The position numbers were made by a program, and so were the translations under genes. From Herbiconiux daphne (GTDB taxonomy: Bacteria; Actinomycetota; Actinomycetes; Actinomycetales; Microbacteriaceae), in contig NZ_JANLCJ010000004.1 of the NCBI RefSeq assembly GCF_024979295.1, positions 310,001-374,000 of the forward strand: a DNA stretch of 64,000 bases, given 5' to 3'. Shown one piece after another: positions 54,603 through 62,562 of the stretch (position 1 is its first letter; each line of letters starts with the position of its first letter). The notes under the pieces were generated by a model. The model was not told the DNA's origin and searched no databases. It worked only from the letters and a program-made list of their open reading frames with translations.

Positions 54603-56381
54603 ATGACCACCACCGAAGCACACCGGCCCGGAAGGATGCAGGCGGTGCTCGCTCAGACCCGCCAGCTGAGCTTCTGGGCCGAGAATGCCGCACCGATCGG
54701 CCTCATCGCCCTGGTGATCGTGTTCTCGATCCTCTCCCCCACCTTCCTCACCCTCGGCAACATCAAGGCGATGCTCGTCGCCGCGGCCATCCTCGTGATC
54801 CTCGCCGTCGGCCAGGCCTTCGTCATCACGACCGGGGGCATCGACCTCTCGATCTCGGCCACGATGACCTTCGGGGCGATCGGCTTCGGCCTCGCCTTCC
54901 AGGCCGGGCTGGGGTTCTGGGTGTCGGCCCTCGTCGCCGTCATCGCCGCCCTTCTGATCGGCATCATCAACGGGCTGCTGATCGCGAAGGGAAAGGTGAC
55001 CGACTTCATCGCGACGCTCGGTACCCTCTCGGTGGCGACCGGCCTCGCCCTCATCGTCTCGAACGGCAAGCCGATCAGCGTCTTCAGCCCCGAGCTGCTC
55101 ACCCTGACCTCCGGCGCCATCGGCATCTTCGGGTTCCCGATCATCCTGGCCGCCGTCATCGCCGCCCTGGCCTGGTTCTTCATGTTCCGCACCCGGTTCG
55201 GCCTGCACGTGCAGGCGGTCGGCGGCAATGAAGAGAGCGCGGTGGCCAACGGCGTGAGCGCCACCAAGATCCGCATCGCCGTCTACCTCATCTCGGCCGG
55301 ACTCGCCGGCGTCGCGGCCCTGCTGCTCGTCGCGCGTGTGGGCGCGGCGGAGCCCGCGATCAACACGCAGTTCCTGCTCAACTCCATCGCCGCCGTCGTG
55401 CTGGGCGGCGTGAGCCTCACGGGCGGCAAGGCCAAGATCGTCGGCCCCGTCATCGGTGCGCTGCTGCTCACCGCCCTCACCAACGGGCTCACGCTTCTCG
55501 GTGTCTCGCAGTTCTACCAGCCGCTCGCCGTCGGACTCGTCGTGGTCCTGGCCGCTACTCACGAGGTTCCAGAAGAAATGACCGACAAATACAACTCCCG
55601 ACCGGATGTCGCCCCCTTCACCGGCACGACTCCGGCCAGTGATTTCATCCTCCAGGCCACCGACATCAAGAAGTCGTTCGGCGGCGTGCACGCCCTGAAA
55701 GGCGCGTCGATGACCATGCGCCGGGGCGAGATCACCGCCCTCATCGGCGACAACGGCGCCGGCAAGTCGACCATGGTGCGCTGCCTCTCGGGCATCCACC
55801 GGCCCGACTCGGGCACCATCCTGCTCGACGGCGAGAACGTCACGTTCGAGACGCCCAACGCGGCCCGCGAGCGCGGCATCGAGACCGTGCAGCAGAACCT
55901 CGCCCTCGTCGAAGAGCTCACCGTGTGGCAGAACTTCTTTCTCGGCCGCGAGAAGACCCATGGAGTGGGGCCCTTCCGCACCCTCGACCGCAAGCTGATG
56001 AAGGCCACGGCCGGAGACCTGCTCAAAGACCTGGCGGTCAACGTGCCGCCCGTCACCAGCAAGGTGCGGCGTCTCTCGGGCGGCCAGCGGCAAGCGGTGG
56101 CCATCGCCCGCGCCGCGGGCTGGGGATCGAAGATCGTGATCATGGACGAGCCGACCGCCGCGCTCGGCGTGCAGGAGACCGCCCGAGTCGAGGGCGTCAT
56201 CAACTCGCTGCGTGACGCGGGCGTGGCCGTGCTGCTGATCAGCCACAACTTCGACCAGGTCGTGCGCCTCTCCGACCACGTCTGGGTGATGCGCGCGGGC
56301 CTCGCCGTCGCCGAACGCCGCACCAACGAGACCGACGGCGACGAGCTCGTGGCTCTCATCACCGGCGCGAAGGCGGCCTGA
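54603..56381 (+). CDS. Sugar ABC permease fused in frame to its ATPase
   Basis: The frame of 592 residues has no interruption. Residues 1-325 are an RbsC/FrcC-like permease with about ten helices (ITTGGIDLSISATMTFGAIG, VVLGGVSLTGGKAKIVGPVIGALLL). Residues 345-592 are one nucleotide-binding domain: Walker A GDNGAGKST near 381, LSGGQRQ near 490, Walker B IVIMDEPTAAL near 510, H-loop LISHNF. The join is near residue 322, and the ATG at 55578 in the linker has a purine-rich stretch before it, like a former gene start. Related systems have separate genes. A GTG at 54594 is an alternative start. Confidence 0.9.
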   Translation: MTTTEAHRPGRMQAVLAQTRQLSFWAENAAPIGLIALVIVFSILSPTFLTLGNIKAMLVAAAILVILAVGQAFVITTGGIDLSISATMTFGAIGFGLAFQAGLGFWVSALVAVIAALLIGIINGLLIAKGKVTDFIATLGTLSVATGLALIVSNGKPISVFSPELLTLTSGAIGIFGFPIILAAVIAALAWFFMFRTRFGLHVQAVGGNEESAVANGVSATKIRIAVYLISAGLAGVAALLLVARVGAAEPAINTQFLLNSIAAVVLGGVSLTGGKAKIVGPVIGALLLTALTNGLTLLGVSQFYQPLAVGLVVVLAATHEVPEEMTDKYNSRPDVAPFTGTTPASDFILQATDIKKSFGGVHALKGASMTMRRGEITALIGDNGAGKSTMVRCLSGIHRPDSGTILLDGENVTFETPNAARERGIETVQQNLALVEELTVWQNFFLGREKTHGVGPFRTLDRKLMKATAGDLLKDLAVNVPPVTSKVRRLSGGQRQAVAIARAAGWGSKIVIMDEPTAALGVQETARVEGVINSLRDAGVAVLLISHNFDQVVRLSDHVWVMRAGLAVAERRTNETDGDELVALITGAKAA

Positions 56382-56382
56382 G

Positions 56383-57381
56383 ATGACCACCGCATCCGGC
56401 GCCGACCCCGGCTCCGGCACCCTCGTCGCGCCCCGCATCGCGTTCGCGCGCCGCGCGGCCGGCAAGACGAACCCGATCGGGGTGCACGCCGGCACCTGGA
56501 CCGCGGGCTGGAGCGACGACGCCGCCCGCTCCGCCATCGCCGGCGCGGCCGAGGCCGGGTTCGACCTGATCGAAATCCCGTTGCCCACGCCCGACGAGCG
56601 GAACGCCGCCTTCACCCGCACGCTGCTCGAGGCATCCGGTCTCGACGCCGTCGTGTCGCTCGCGCTCGGCGTCGACACCGACATCAACACCGACGACCCG
56701 CGGGTGTCGGCGCGGGGCGAGCAGCAGCTGACGGATGCCGTCGACTACGCGGCCGCGATCGGGGCCGGCTACGTCGGCGGGGTGACGTTCTCGGCGATGA
56801 CGAAGTACGCGCATCCGGCGACCCCGGCGTCGCGGGCGAACTCGCTCGCCGTGCTGCACCGCGTGGCCGAGACGGCACGGGGACTCGGCGTGCTGATCGG
56901 CCTGGAATACGTCAACCGCTACGAGAGCAACCTGCTCAACACCGCGGCCCAGACGGCCGAATTCATCGAGGAGCTCGAGGTGCTCGGCGCCGACAACGTG
57001 CTGCTGCACATCGACACCTACCACGCCAACCTCGAAGAGCCGTCGCTCGCGCACGCCGTTCGCGACGCCGGCCCGCTGCTCGGCTATCTGCACCTCGCCG
57101 AGAACCATCGCGGGCGACTCGGCACCGGCTCGCTCGACTGGAGCGGACTGTTCGGCGCCCTCGCCGCGTCGGGCTACAGCGGCCCGCTCACCTTCGAGTC
57201 GTTCTCGGCGGATGTCGCGTCGGCTGCCACGCGCGATGAGATCGGCCTCTGGCGCACCCTGTGGAGCGACCCCGCCGAGGTGTCGGCACAGGCCGCCGAG
57301 TTCATCGCCCGCGGGCTCGACGAGGCCGCGGCATCCGGTGCCGGCGCGCCCACCACCGCAGTTCCCCGGTCCGTCGCCTGA
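56383..57381 (+). CDS. Sugar phosphate isomerase/epimerase (ketose 3-epimerase-like), paralogue 1
   Basis: The 332-residue TIM-barrel protein starts one base after the permease-ATPase stop. It has the metal-binding set of D-psicose/tagatose 3-epimerases: E in IGLEYVNRYE, D and H in LLHIDTYHANLEE, H in YLHLAENHRG, and E in LTFESFS. It has about 30 extra residues at each end compared with the second paralogue. It probably interconverts a keto-sugar at C3; the natural sugar is unknown. Confidence 0.87.
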   Translation: MTTASGADPGSGTLVAPRIAFARRAAGKTNPIGVHAGTWTAGWSDDAARSAIAGAAEAGFDLIEIPLPTPDERNAAFTRTLLEASGLDAVVSLALGVDTDINTDDPRVSARGEQQLTDAVDYAAAIGAGYVGGVTFSAMTKYAHPATPASRANSLAVLHRVAETARGLGVLIGLEYVNRYESNLLNTAAQTAEFIEELEVLGADNVLLHIDTYHANLEEPSLAHAVRDAGPLLGYLHLAENHRGRLGTGSLDWSGLFGALAASGYSGPLTFESFSADVASAATRDEIGLWRTLWSDPAEVSAQAAEFIARGLDEAAASGAGAPTTAVPRSVA

Positions 57382-57486
57382 CCGCGGCGGCGACACCACT
57401 CCGCCCCCACGTCTCCGCACCCGCCTCACCGCACCCCCTCTTCGTACCCATCTCTCCGCACCACCCTCTCAACCGAAGGAAGCGCA

Positions 57487-58356
57487 ATGCCGATCAACAC
57501 TCTCGGAGTCCACGCCCTCGTCTTCTCGGGCGGCACCACGCCGGCCGAGGTCGACTACACGATCGCCGAGACGAAGAAAGCGGGCTACGACCTGCTCGAG
57601 CTCTCGCTGCACGACGCCAAGAACCTCGACGTTCCTGCCGCGCGGGCCTCGCTCGAGGCGGCCGGTCTCGACATCGTGTGTTCGCGCGGTCTCGCCTTCG
57701 AGGCCGACGTATCGAGCGACGACCCGGCCAACGTGGCCCGCGGGGCGCAGCTGCTGCACGACTCGCTCATCATCACGCACGAGCTCGGCGGCACGCACTT
57801 CACCGGCGCCCTCTACAGCGCCCTCGGAAAGTACGGGCACGCCCTCACCGCCACGGGCCGCGCCAACGTGGTCTCGACCCTGAAAGAACTCGCGGTCGAA
57901 GCGCAGGGGCTCGGCATGACGCTCGGCCTCGAGATCTGCAACCGCTACGAGACCAACGTCATCAACACGGCGGCGGATGCGCTGCGCCTGGCCGACGACA
58001 TCGGTCACGACAACGTGCTGATCCACCTCGACAGCTACCACATGAACATCGAGGAGGACGACTTCGTGCGCCCCGTGCACCTTGTGGGCGACCGTCTCGG
58101 CTACGTGCACATCGGCGAGAACCACCGTGGCTACCTGGGCTCGGGGCACCTCGACTTCACCTCGTTCTTCCATGCTCTGGCCGACATCGACTACACCGGA
58201 CCGATCACGTTCGAATCGTTCTCGTCGGCCGTGGTGTCGCCGACGCTCTCGAACGACCTGGCGATCTGGCGCAACCTCTGGAACGATGGTCCGGCGCTCG
58301 CTGCGCACTCGAAGGGCTATCTGACGAACATGATCGAGGGGACCCGTGCCTACTGA
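57487..58356 (+). CDS. Sugar phosphate isomerase/epimerase (ketose 3-epimerase-like), paralogue 2
   Basis: The 289-residue protein follows GAAGGAAGC and is of normal length for D-tagatose/D-psicose 3-epimerases. LTLGLEICNRYETN, LIHLDSYHMNIEEDDF, YVHIGENHRGYLGSG and ITFESFSSAVV hold the metal Glu-Asp-His-Glu set. It is clearly homologous to the previous gene, so the locus carries a diverged duplicate pair. Its end overlaps the kinase gene by 11 bases. Confidence 0.88.
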   Translation: MPINTLGVHALVFSGGTTPAEVDYTIAETKKAGYDLLELSLHDAKNLDVPAARASLEAAGLDIVCSRGLAFEADVSSDDPANVARGAQLLHDSLIITHELGGTHFTGALYSALGKYGHALTATGRANVVSTLKELAVEAQGLGMTLGLEICNRYETNVINTAADALRLADDIGHDNVLIHLDSYHMNIEEDDFVRPVHLVGDRLGYVHIGENHRGYLGSGHLDFTSFFHALADIDYTGPITFESFSSAVVSPTLSNDLAIWRNLWNDGPALAAHSKGYLTNMIEGTRAY

Positions 58357-59092
58357 GACCGGGCCGGAGACGCCGGCGACCGCGGCATCCGGAGCGACCG
58401 CGACATCCGGGGCTTCCGGCGACGACCGGCTCGACGACCTCGCCCGCCGGGCGCTCGGGCTCGTGCGACCGGGCAGCCGCGTCATCCTGGGCATCGCCGG
58501 CAGTCCCGGGGCCGGCAAGACGACGCTCGCGATCGACCTCGCCCGCCGGGTGAACGCCCTGAGCGCTCGCGACGGCGGGCCGGGAGCGCCGTTCGCGGCG
58601 CACCTGCCGATGGACGGCTACCACCTCGCCAACTCCACCCTCGACCGGCTCGGGCGGCACGACCGCAAGGGCGCCATCGACACGTTCGACGGCTGGGGCT
58701 TCGTGGCCCTGCTGCGGCGGCTGCGCGACGAACTCGACCATCCGGTCTACGCGCCGAGTTTCGACCGCACGGTCGAGGAGCCGATCGCGGCGGAGCTCGT
58801 GGTCGAGCCCGAGACCCGGCTCGTGATCGTGGAGGGCAACTACCTGCTCGTCGACGACGGGCCCTGGGCGTCGGTGAAGGGGATGCTGGCCGAGGCGTGG
58901 TTCTGCGAGACGAGCGACGCCGAGCGGTTGCGGCGCCTCGTGGTGCGTCACGAGCTGGGTGGCCGCTCGCCCGAGGCGGCGAAGGCCTGGGCCGAGACGG
59001 TCGACGGCAAGAACGCCGTGCTCATCGAGAGCACCGCGCCGCGCGCCGACCTCATCGTGTCGGGCGTGACCGCCGCCGTGCTCACGCCCTGA
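58346..59092 (+). CDS. P-loop sugar/nucleoside kinase-like protein (FrcK-like)
   Basis: The 248-residue protein has an Ala/Thr/Ser-rich lead of about 25 residues, then the P-loop GIAGSPGAGKTT near 49-60, HLPMDGYHLAN and VIVEGNYLLVDDGPW. This is the uridine-kinase/phosphoribulokinase-like pattern of the FrcK proteins that accompany frcBCA fructose transporters. It overlaps the epimerase gene by 11 bases and is the last gene of the sugar operon. Likely role: phosphorylation of the imported or isomerised sugar (inference). Confidence 0.85.
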   Translation: MPTETGPETPATAASGATATSGASGDDRLDDLARRALGLVRPGSRVILGIAGSPGAGKTTLAIDLARRVNALSARDGGPGAPFAAHLPMDGYHLANSTLDRLGRHDRKGAIDTFDGWGFVALLRRLRDELDHPVYAPSFDRTVEEPIAAELVVEPETRLVIVEGNYLLVDDGPWASVKGMLAEAWFCETSDAERLRRLVVRHELGGRSPEAAKAWAETVDGKNAVLIESTAPRADLIVSGVTAAVLTP

Positions 59093-59123
59093 CCCCGGGT
59101 GCTGTCGGCGGCACCATCCGCCC

Positions 59124-59173
59124 GGTCGCACAAACGGCTCTGTTTCGCGCGTCGGAGGACACTTTGCGCGACC
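59124..59173. repeat. 50-bp inverted repeat between kinase and GNAT genes
   Basis: GGTCGCACAAA (59124-59134) and TTTGCGCGACC (59163-59173) pair over 11 bp with one mismatch. It could be the operon terminator or a further member of the hairpin-element class seen at 12191, 12364 and 32636, although it lacks their C-rich and G-rich flanks. Confidence 0.6.
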
Positions 59174-59243
59174 GCGGTCGCCCGCCCGACCGCCCGCCTG
59201 ACCAGCGGGCGCACGGAGCAGAGGCGTGCGTATAGTCGAGAGC

Positions 59244-59762
59244 ATGCCCGAGGCATTCACCGTTCGCCGCACCGTCGAAGCCGACTGGCCCGAGGTGCGC
59301 CGGCTGCGACTCGAGATGCTCGCCGACACCCCGCTCGCCTACCTCGAGACCCTCGCGCACGCCGAGCGGCGCTCCGAGGCCGAGTGGCGCTCGTGGGCGC
59401 GCGACGGTTCGTCGGCCGACGCCATCACGGTGGTGGCGATCACCGGCGGCGGGCGCTGGGTGGCGACCATGATGTCGAAGGTGCCGTTCGGGGCATCCGG
59501 GCCCTACCTCTTGGGTGTCTACGTCGCCCCCGACATGCGGGGCAAGGATGCCGGCGTGACCGACGCCCTGCTCGGCGAGATCGAGCGTTGGGCGTCCACC
59601 CGCGGCGACACCCTCACGCTCGAGGTGCACGAGCTCAACGGCCGGGCGCGCGCCGCGTATGCGCAGCGCGGGTTCGTCGAGACCGGGGTCACGGTGCCCT
59701 ACCCGCTCGACCGGTCGCAGCGCGAGATCCAGATGGTGAAGTCGCTCGCACCGGTGAGCTGA
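59244..59762 (+). CDS. GNAT-family N-acetyltransferase
   Basis: From the ATG at 59244 the protein is 172 residues; a GTG at 59226 would add six. It opens FTVRRTVEADWPEVRRLRLEML and has the acetyl-CoA motif region LLGVYVAPDMRGKDAGVTDALLGEIERWA, followed by LEVHELNGRARAAYAQRGFVETG. The pyrophosphate loop RGKDAG is a slight departure from the usual RGKGIG. The acceptor is unknown. Short GAACTG/GAGCTGAAC repeats fill the 70 bases after its stop. Confidence 0.87.
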   Translation: MPEAFTVRRTVEADWPEVRRLRLEMLADTPLAYLETLAHAERRSEAEWRSWARDGSSADAITVVAITGGGRWVATMMSKVPFGASGPYLLGVYVAPDMRGKDAGVTDALLGEIERWASTRGDTLTLEVHELNGRARAAYAQRGFVETGVTVPYPLDRSQREIQMVKSLAPVS

Positions 59763-59834
59763 ACTGCGCTGAGCGCGCTGAGCTGAACGGCGTCGAACTG
59801 CCCCGAAGCGAACTGAACTGACCGCGCCGCCGGC

Positions 59835-60629
59835 TCAGTTCGTGCGCGTGAGTGTGCCGATCTCGGTTCCGGATGCGTCGAGCACCGTCGCGGTGTCGCC
59901 CTCGATCGTGAGCGACCCGGCCCGGGTGAGCCACGGCTCGGCGCCCTCGCAGCCGATCAGGGTCGAGATCATCGACGAGAGCACGACCGTGCCGTCGTCG
60001 CCCTCGCTCCAGGTGCCGGCCAGGCTGTTGCAGCCGTCACTGCCGGAGACCTCGAAGTCGTCGGTGAGGGTGAGGTAGGCCTCCGCGCCGGTGCCGGCGA
60101 GGGGGCCGGCGCTCCACGTGCCGGTGACCGCCGCCGCGGCATCCGGAACCGTTCCCTCGGGAGCGGCGACGAGCGTCACGATCGGCGTGCCCTCGGCGTC
60201 GGCGAGCACCAGGTCGTCGCCTGCGATGAGCGCGACCCGCGCGTCGTGGAGGCTGCTCGGCAGGGCGGCTCCGGCGCACGCGATGAGGGTCTGCATGCCC
60301 GACGACGTGGTGAGCGAGCCGTCGGCGGCGACAGCCCAGCGCCCTCGGGCGCCGTTGCAGCCGTCGGAACCGGTCCAGGTGCCGTCGTCGGCGAACGCGA
60401 GGAACGGCACATCGGGGGCCTCGTAGTCGTCGCCGGTGACCCAGGCGCTCACCATGGTCTGCGCGGTGGCGGGCTCGGCGTCGGCGAGGCCGCCCGAACC
60501 GCTGCCGGAACTACCGCCCGAGCCGGGGTTCCCGCTGCCGGCACCCGAGGCGCACGCGGTTAGAGCCACGGATGCCGCCACGGCGGCCGCGGCCAGCACG
60601 ATCGCTCTCGTGATGCTGCCGACCCTCAT
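59835..60629 (-). CDS. Lipoprotein with two META domains
   Basis: The 264-residue protein has a lipoprotein signal with lipobox LTAC (C26) and a Gly/Ser linker. Two META-domain copies follow (HslJ-like): TGSDGCNGARGRW...GMQTLIACAG and SGSDGCNSLAGTW...MISTLIGCEGAE. The paired cysteines in each repeat (GCN and the later C) match HslJ-type domains. It is anchored outside the membrane. The family is linked to stress or antibiotic tolerance in some bacteria, but no activity is known. Confidence 0.87.
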   Translation of the reverse strand: MRVGSITRAIVLAAAAVAASVALTACASGAGSGNPGSGGSSGSGSGGLADAEPATAQTMVSAWVTGDDYEAPDVPFLAFADDGTWTGSDGCNGARGRWAVAADGSLTTSSGMQTLIACAGAALPSSLHDARVALIAGDDLVLADAEGTPIVTLVAAPEGTVPDAAAAVTGTWSAGPLAGTGAEAYLTLTDDFEVSGSDGCNSLAGTWSEGDDGTVVLSSMISTLIGCEGAEPWLTRAGSLTIEGDTATVLDASGTEIGTLTRTN

Positions 60630-60735
60630 GCCGCGCTCCTCGCTCGCCCTGGGTTTTCACGCTAGCAACGCGAGATAACGGCGCGGACACGTTCTGCTTC
60701 GAACATGCTGGGCCGAGCCGGTAGGCCGCCACGCC

Positions 60736-61497
60736 CTACGAGAGATGGCGCTCGGCGAACACCGCCATCGCGTCGCGCACGAACGCCGCTCCGGCCGTGC
60801 CGCCGTAGTTCGCGGCGAAGCGCTCGTCGTTCGCATACAACTCGCCGAGCCCGGTGAAGTAGGCCTTCGTCGGCCCGCCGCCATCGCTGCCGGGCGTGCC
60901 GGGCACGGCCGCGAGCCAGTCGTACTGGCGCTGCGCGAGCGCTTGCGCCTCGGCACCGGCCGGGGCCACACCGCGGGCCGCGGCATCCTGCCAGTCGGCG
61001 CCGAGCCGCGCGAGTTCGGCCTGCCACGCCTTCTTCTGCTCGGGCGACTTGGCCCGCCACCACGAGTCGCCGGCCGCATAGGCGGCCGCGCCCCAGCGCT
61101 CTTCGACCTCGTCCTTGTAGACCGTGTGGTCGAATCCGTCGAACATGTTCTCTGCCATCAGTTGTCCCTTCTCCGTGATCGTGTCGAGCGTGCGGCGAAC
61201 CGAGGCGATCTGCCGCGCCAGCCGTGCGCGCTCCGCCTCGAGCCACTCGAGGTGAGCGCGCAGCGCGGTGGGCTCGTCGGCCTGCTCGGCGAGCACGCCG
61301 GCGATCGCCGGCAGCCCGAGCCCGAGTTCGCGCAGCATCAGCACGCGCTGCAGTCGCACCAGGGCGGCCTCGTCGTAGTAGCGGTAGCCGTTCGCCCCGA
61401 CGCGGCTCGGCTGCACGAGCCCCACCTGCGCGTAGTGCCGCAGCGTGCGGCTCGTCGTGCCCGCCAATCGGGCCACCTCCTGAATCGGCCAGTCCAT
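60736..61497 (-). CDS. MerR-family regulator with TipAS-like domain
   Basis: From the ATG at 61497, behind GAGAGGAGA, the protein is 253 residues. A MerR helix-turn-helix (YRYYDEAALVRLQRVLMLRELGLGL) and dimerisation helix are followed by a TipAS-like antibiotic-recognition domain (WGAAAYAAGDSWWRAKSPEQKKAWQAEL...FTGLGELYANDERFAANYGG). TipAL-type proteins activate their own promoter after binding thiopeptide antibiotics. The promoter upstream has the 19-bp spacer such activators need. Confidence 0.9.
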   Translation of the reverse strand: MDWPIQEVARLAGTTSRTLRHYAQVGLVQPSRVGANGYRYYDEAALVRLQRVLMLRELGLGLPAIAGVLAEQADEPTALRAHLEWLEAERARLARQIASVRRTLDTITEKGQLMAENMFDGFDHTVYKDEVEERWGAAAYAAGDSWWRAKSPEQKKAWQAELARLGADWQDAAARGVAPAGAEAQALAQRQYDWLAAVPGTPGSDGGGPTKAYFTGLGELYANDERFAANYGGTAGAAFVRDAMAVFAERHLS

Positions 61498-61526
61498 CCG
61501 GCTCTCCTCTCCGTCGCTCGTCATCG

Positions 61527-61557
61527 ACCCTACGAGTTGACGCAGCGTCAATGTCAA
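61527..61557 (-). promoter_or_regulatory. MerR-type promoter with 19-bp spacer and palindrome
   Basis: On the minus strand, TTGACA (61552-61557) and TAGGGT (61527-61532) are 19 bases apart, and TTGACGCTGCGTCAA (61537-61551), a perfect palindrome around one base, fills the spacer. This is the stretched promoter that MerR proteins twist into an active form. Confidence 0.85.
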
Positions 61558-61602
61558 GAGCCGCGCAATGGGACGATTCCGCAGTCGTAGTAACGTCGAA
61601 AC

Positions 61603-62562
61603 ATGGCACGCATCGGCGACAGCGAACTCGACGTCTTTCCGCTCTCACTCGGCGGCAACGTCTTCGGCTGGACGGCCGATCACGAGGAATCGCTCGCCAT
61701 CCTCGACGCGCACGCCGCCGGCGGCGGCAACTTCATCGACACCTCCGACAGCTACATGGCGAGCGTGCCGGGCAACTCCGGCGGGGAGTCCGAGACGATC
61801 ATCGGCGAGTGGTTCACGACCCGGGGCACGCGCGACGCGACCGTCATCGCGACCAAGGTGAGCCGGCATCCGCAGTTCCCCGGGCTCTCGGGCGACAACA
61901 TCCGCCGCGCCGCCGACGCGTCGCTCGGCCGCCTGCAGACCGATCGCATCGACCTCTACTACGCACACTTCGAAGACCCGAACACGCCGCTCGAAGAGAC
62001 CGCCGAAGCCTTCGACGCGGTCGTGCGCGAGGGCAAGGTGCGTTACACCGCGCTTTCGAACTTCTCGCCCGAGAACATCGAGGCCTACATCGCCATCTGC
62101 AAGGCCAACGGTTACGCCCTGCCGGTCGCCCTGCAACCGCACTACAACCTCGTGCACCGCAACGACTTCGAAGACCACCTGGCGCCCATCGCCGAACGCG
62201 AGCACCTCGGCGTCGTGCCCTACTACGCCCTCGCGAGCGGCTTCCTCACCGGCAAATACCGCTCCAAGACCGAAGAGCACGACCGCGCCCGCGCGAAGGC
62301 CGCCGCGAAATACGTCACCGACCAGGGGCTGCGCATCGTCGACGAGCTCGAGCGCATCGGCGGTGAGCACGGCGTCTCGATCGCCACCACCGCCCTCGCC
62401 TGGCTGCTCGCGAAGCCCACCGTCGTCGCGCCCATCGCGAGCGCCTCGCGGGTCGAACAGGTCGCCGACCTGCTCGCGGTCGCCACCGTCGAGCTCAGCG
62501 CCGACGACGTCGCCCGACTCGACGCTGTCTCGGCCTGGAGGCCTTCCGGGGGCGACGCGTGA
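61603..62562 (+). CDS. Aldo/keto reductase
   Basis: The 319-residue protein has D46 and Y51 in NFIDTSDSY, K85 in VIATKVSRH and the histidine in LYYAHFED, the complete AKR tetrad, and WLLAKPTVVAPIASASRVEQV near the cofactor site. It diverges from the TipA-like regulator and may be controlled with it. Its stop overlaps the GTG of the next gene by four bases. The substrate is unknown. Confidence 0.88.
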   Translation: MARIGDSELDVFPLSLGGNVFGWTADHEESLAILDAHAAGGGNFIDTSDSYMASVPGNSGGESETIIGEWFTTRGTRDATVIATKVSRHPQFPGLSGDNIRRAADASLGRLQTDRIDLYYAHFEDPNTPLEETAEAFDAVVREGKVRYTALSNFSPENIEAYIAICKANGYALPVALQPHYNLVHRNDFEDHLAPIAEREHLGVVPYYALASGFLTGKYRSKTEEHDRARAKAAAKYVTDQGLRIVDELERIGGEHGVSIATTALAWLLAKPTVVAPIASASRVEQVADLLAVATVELSADDVARLDAVSAWRPSGGDA

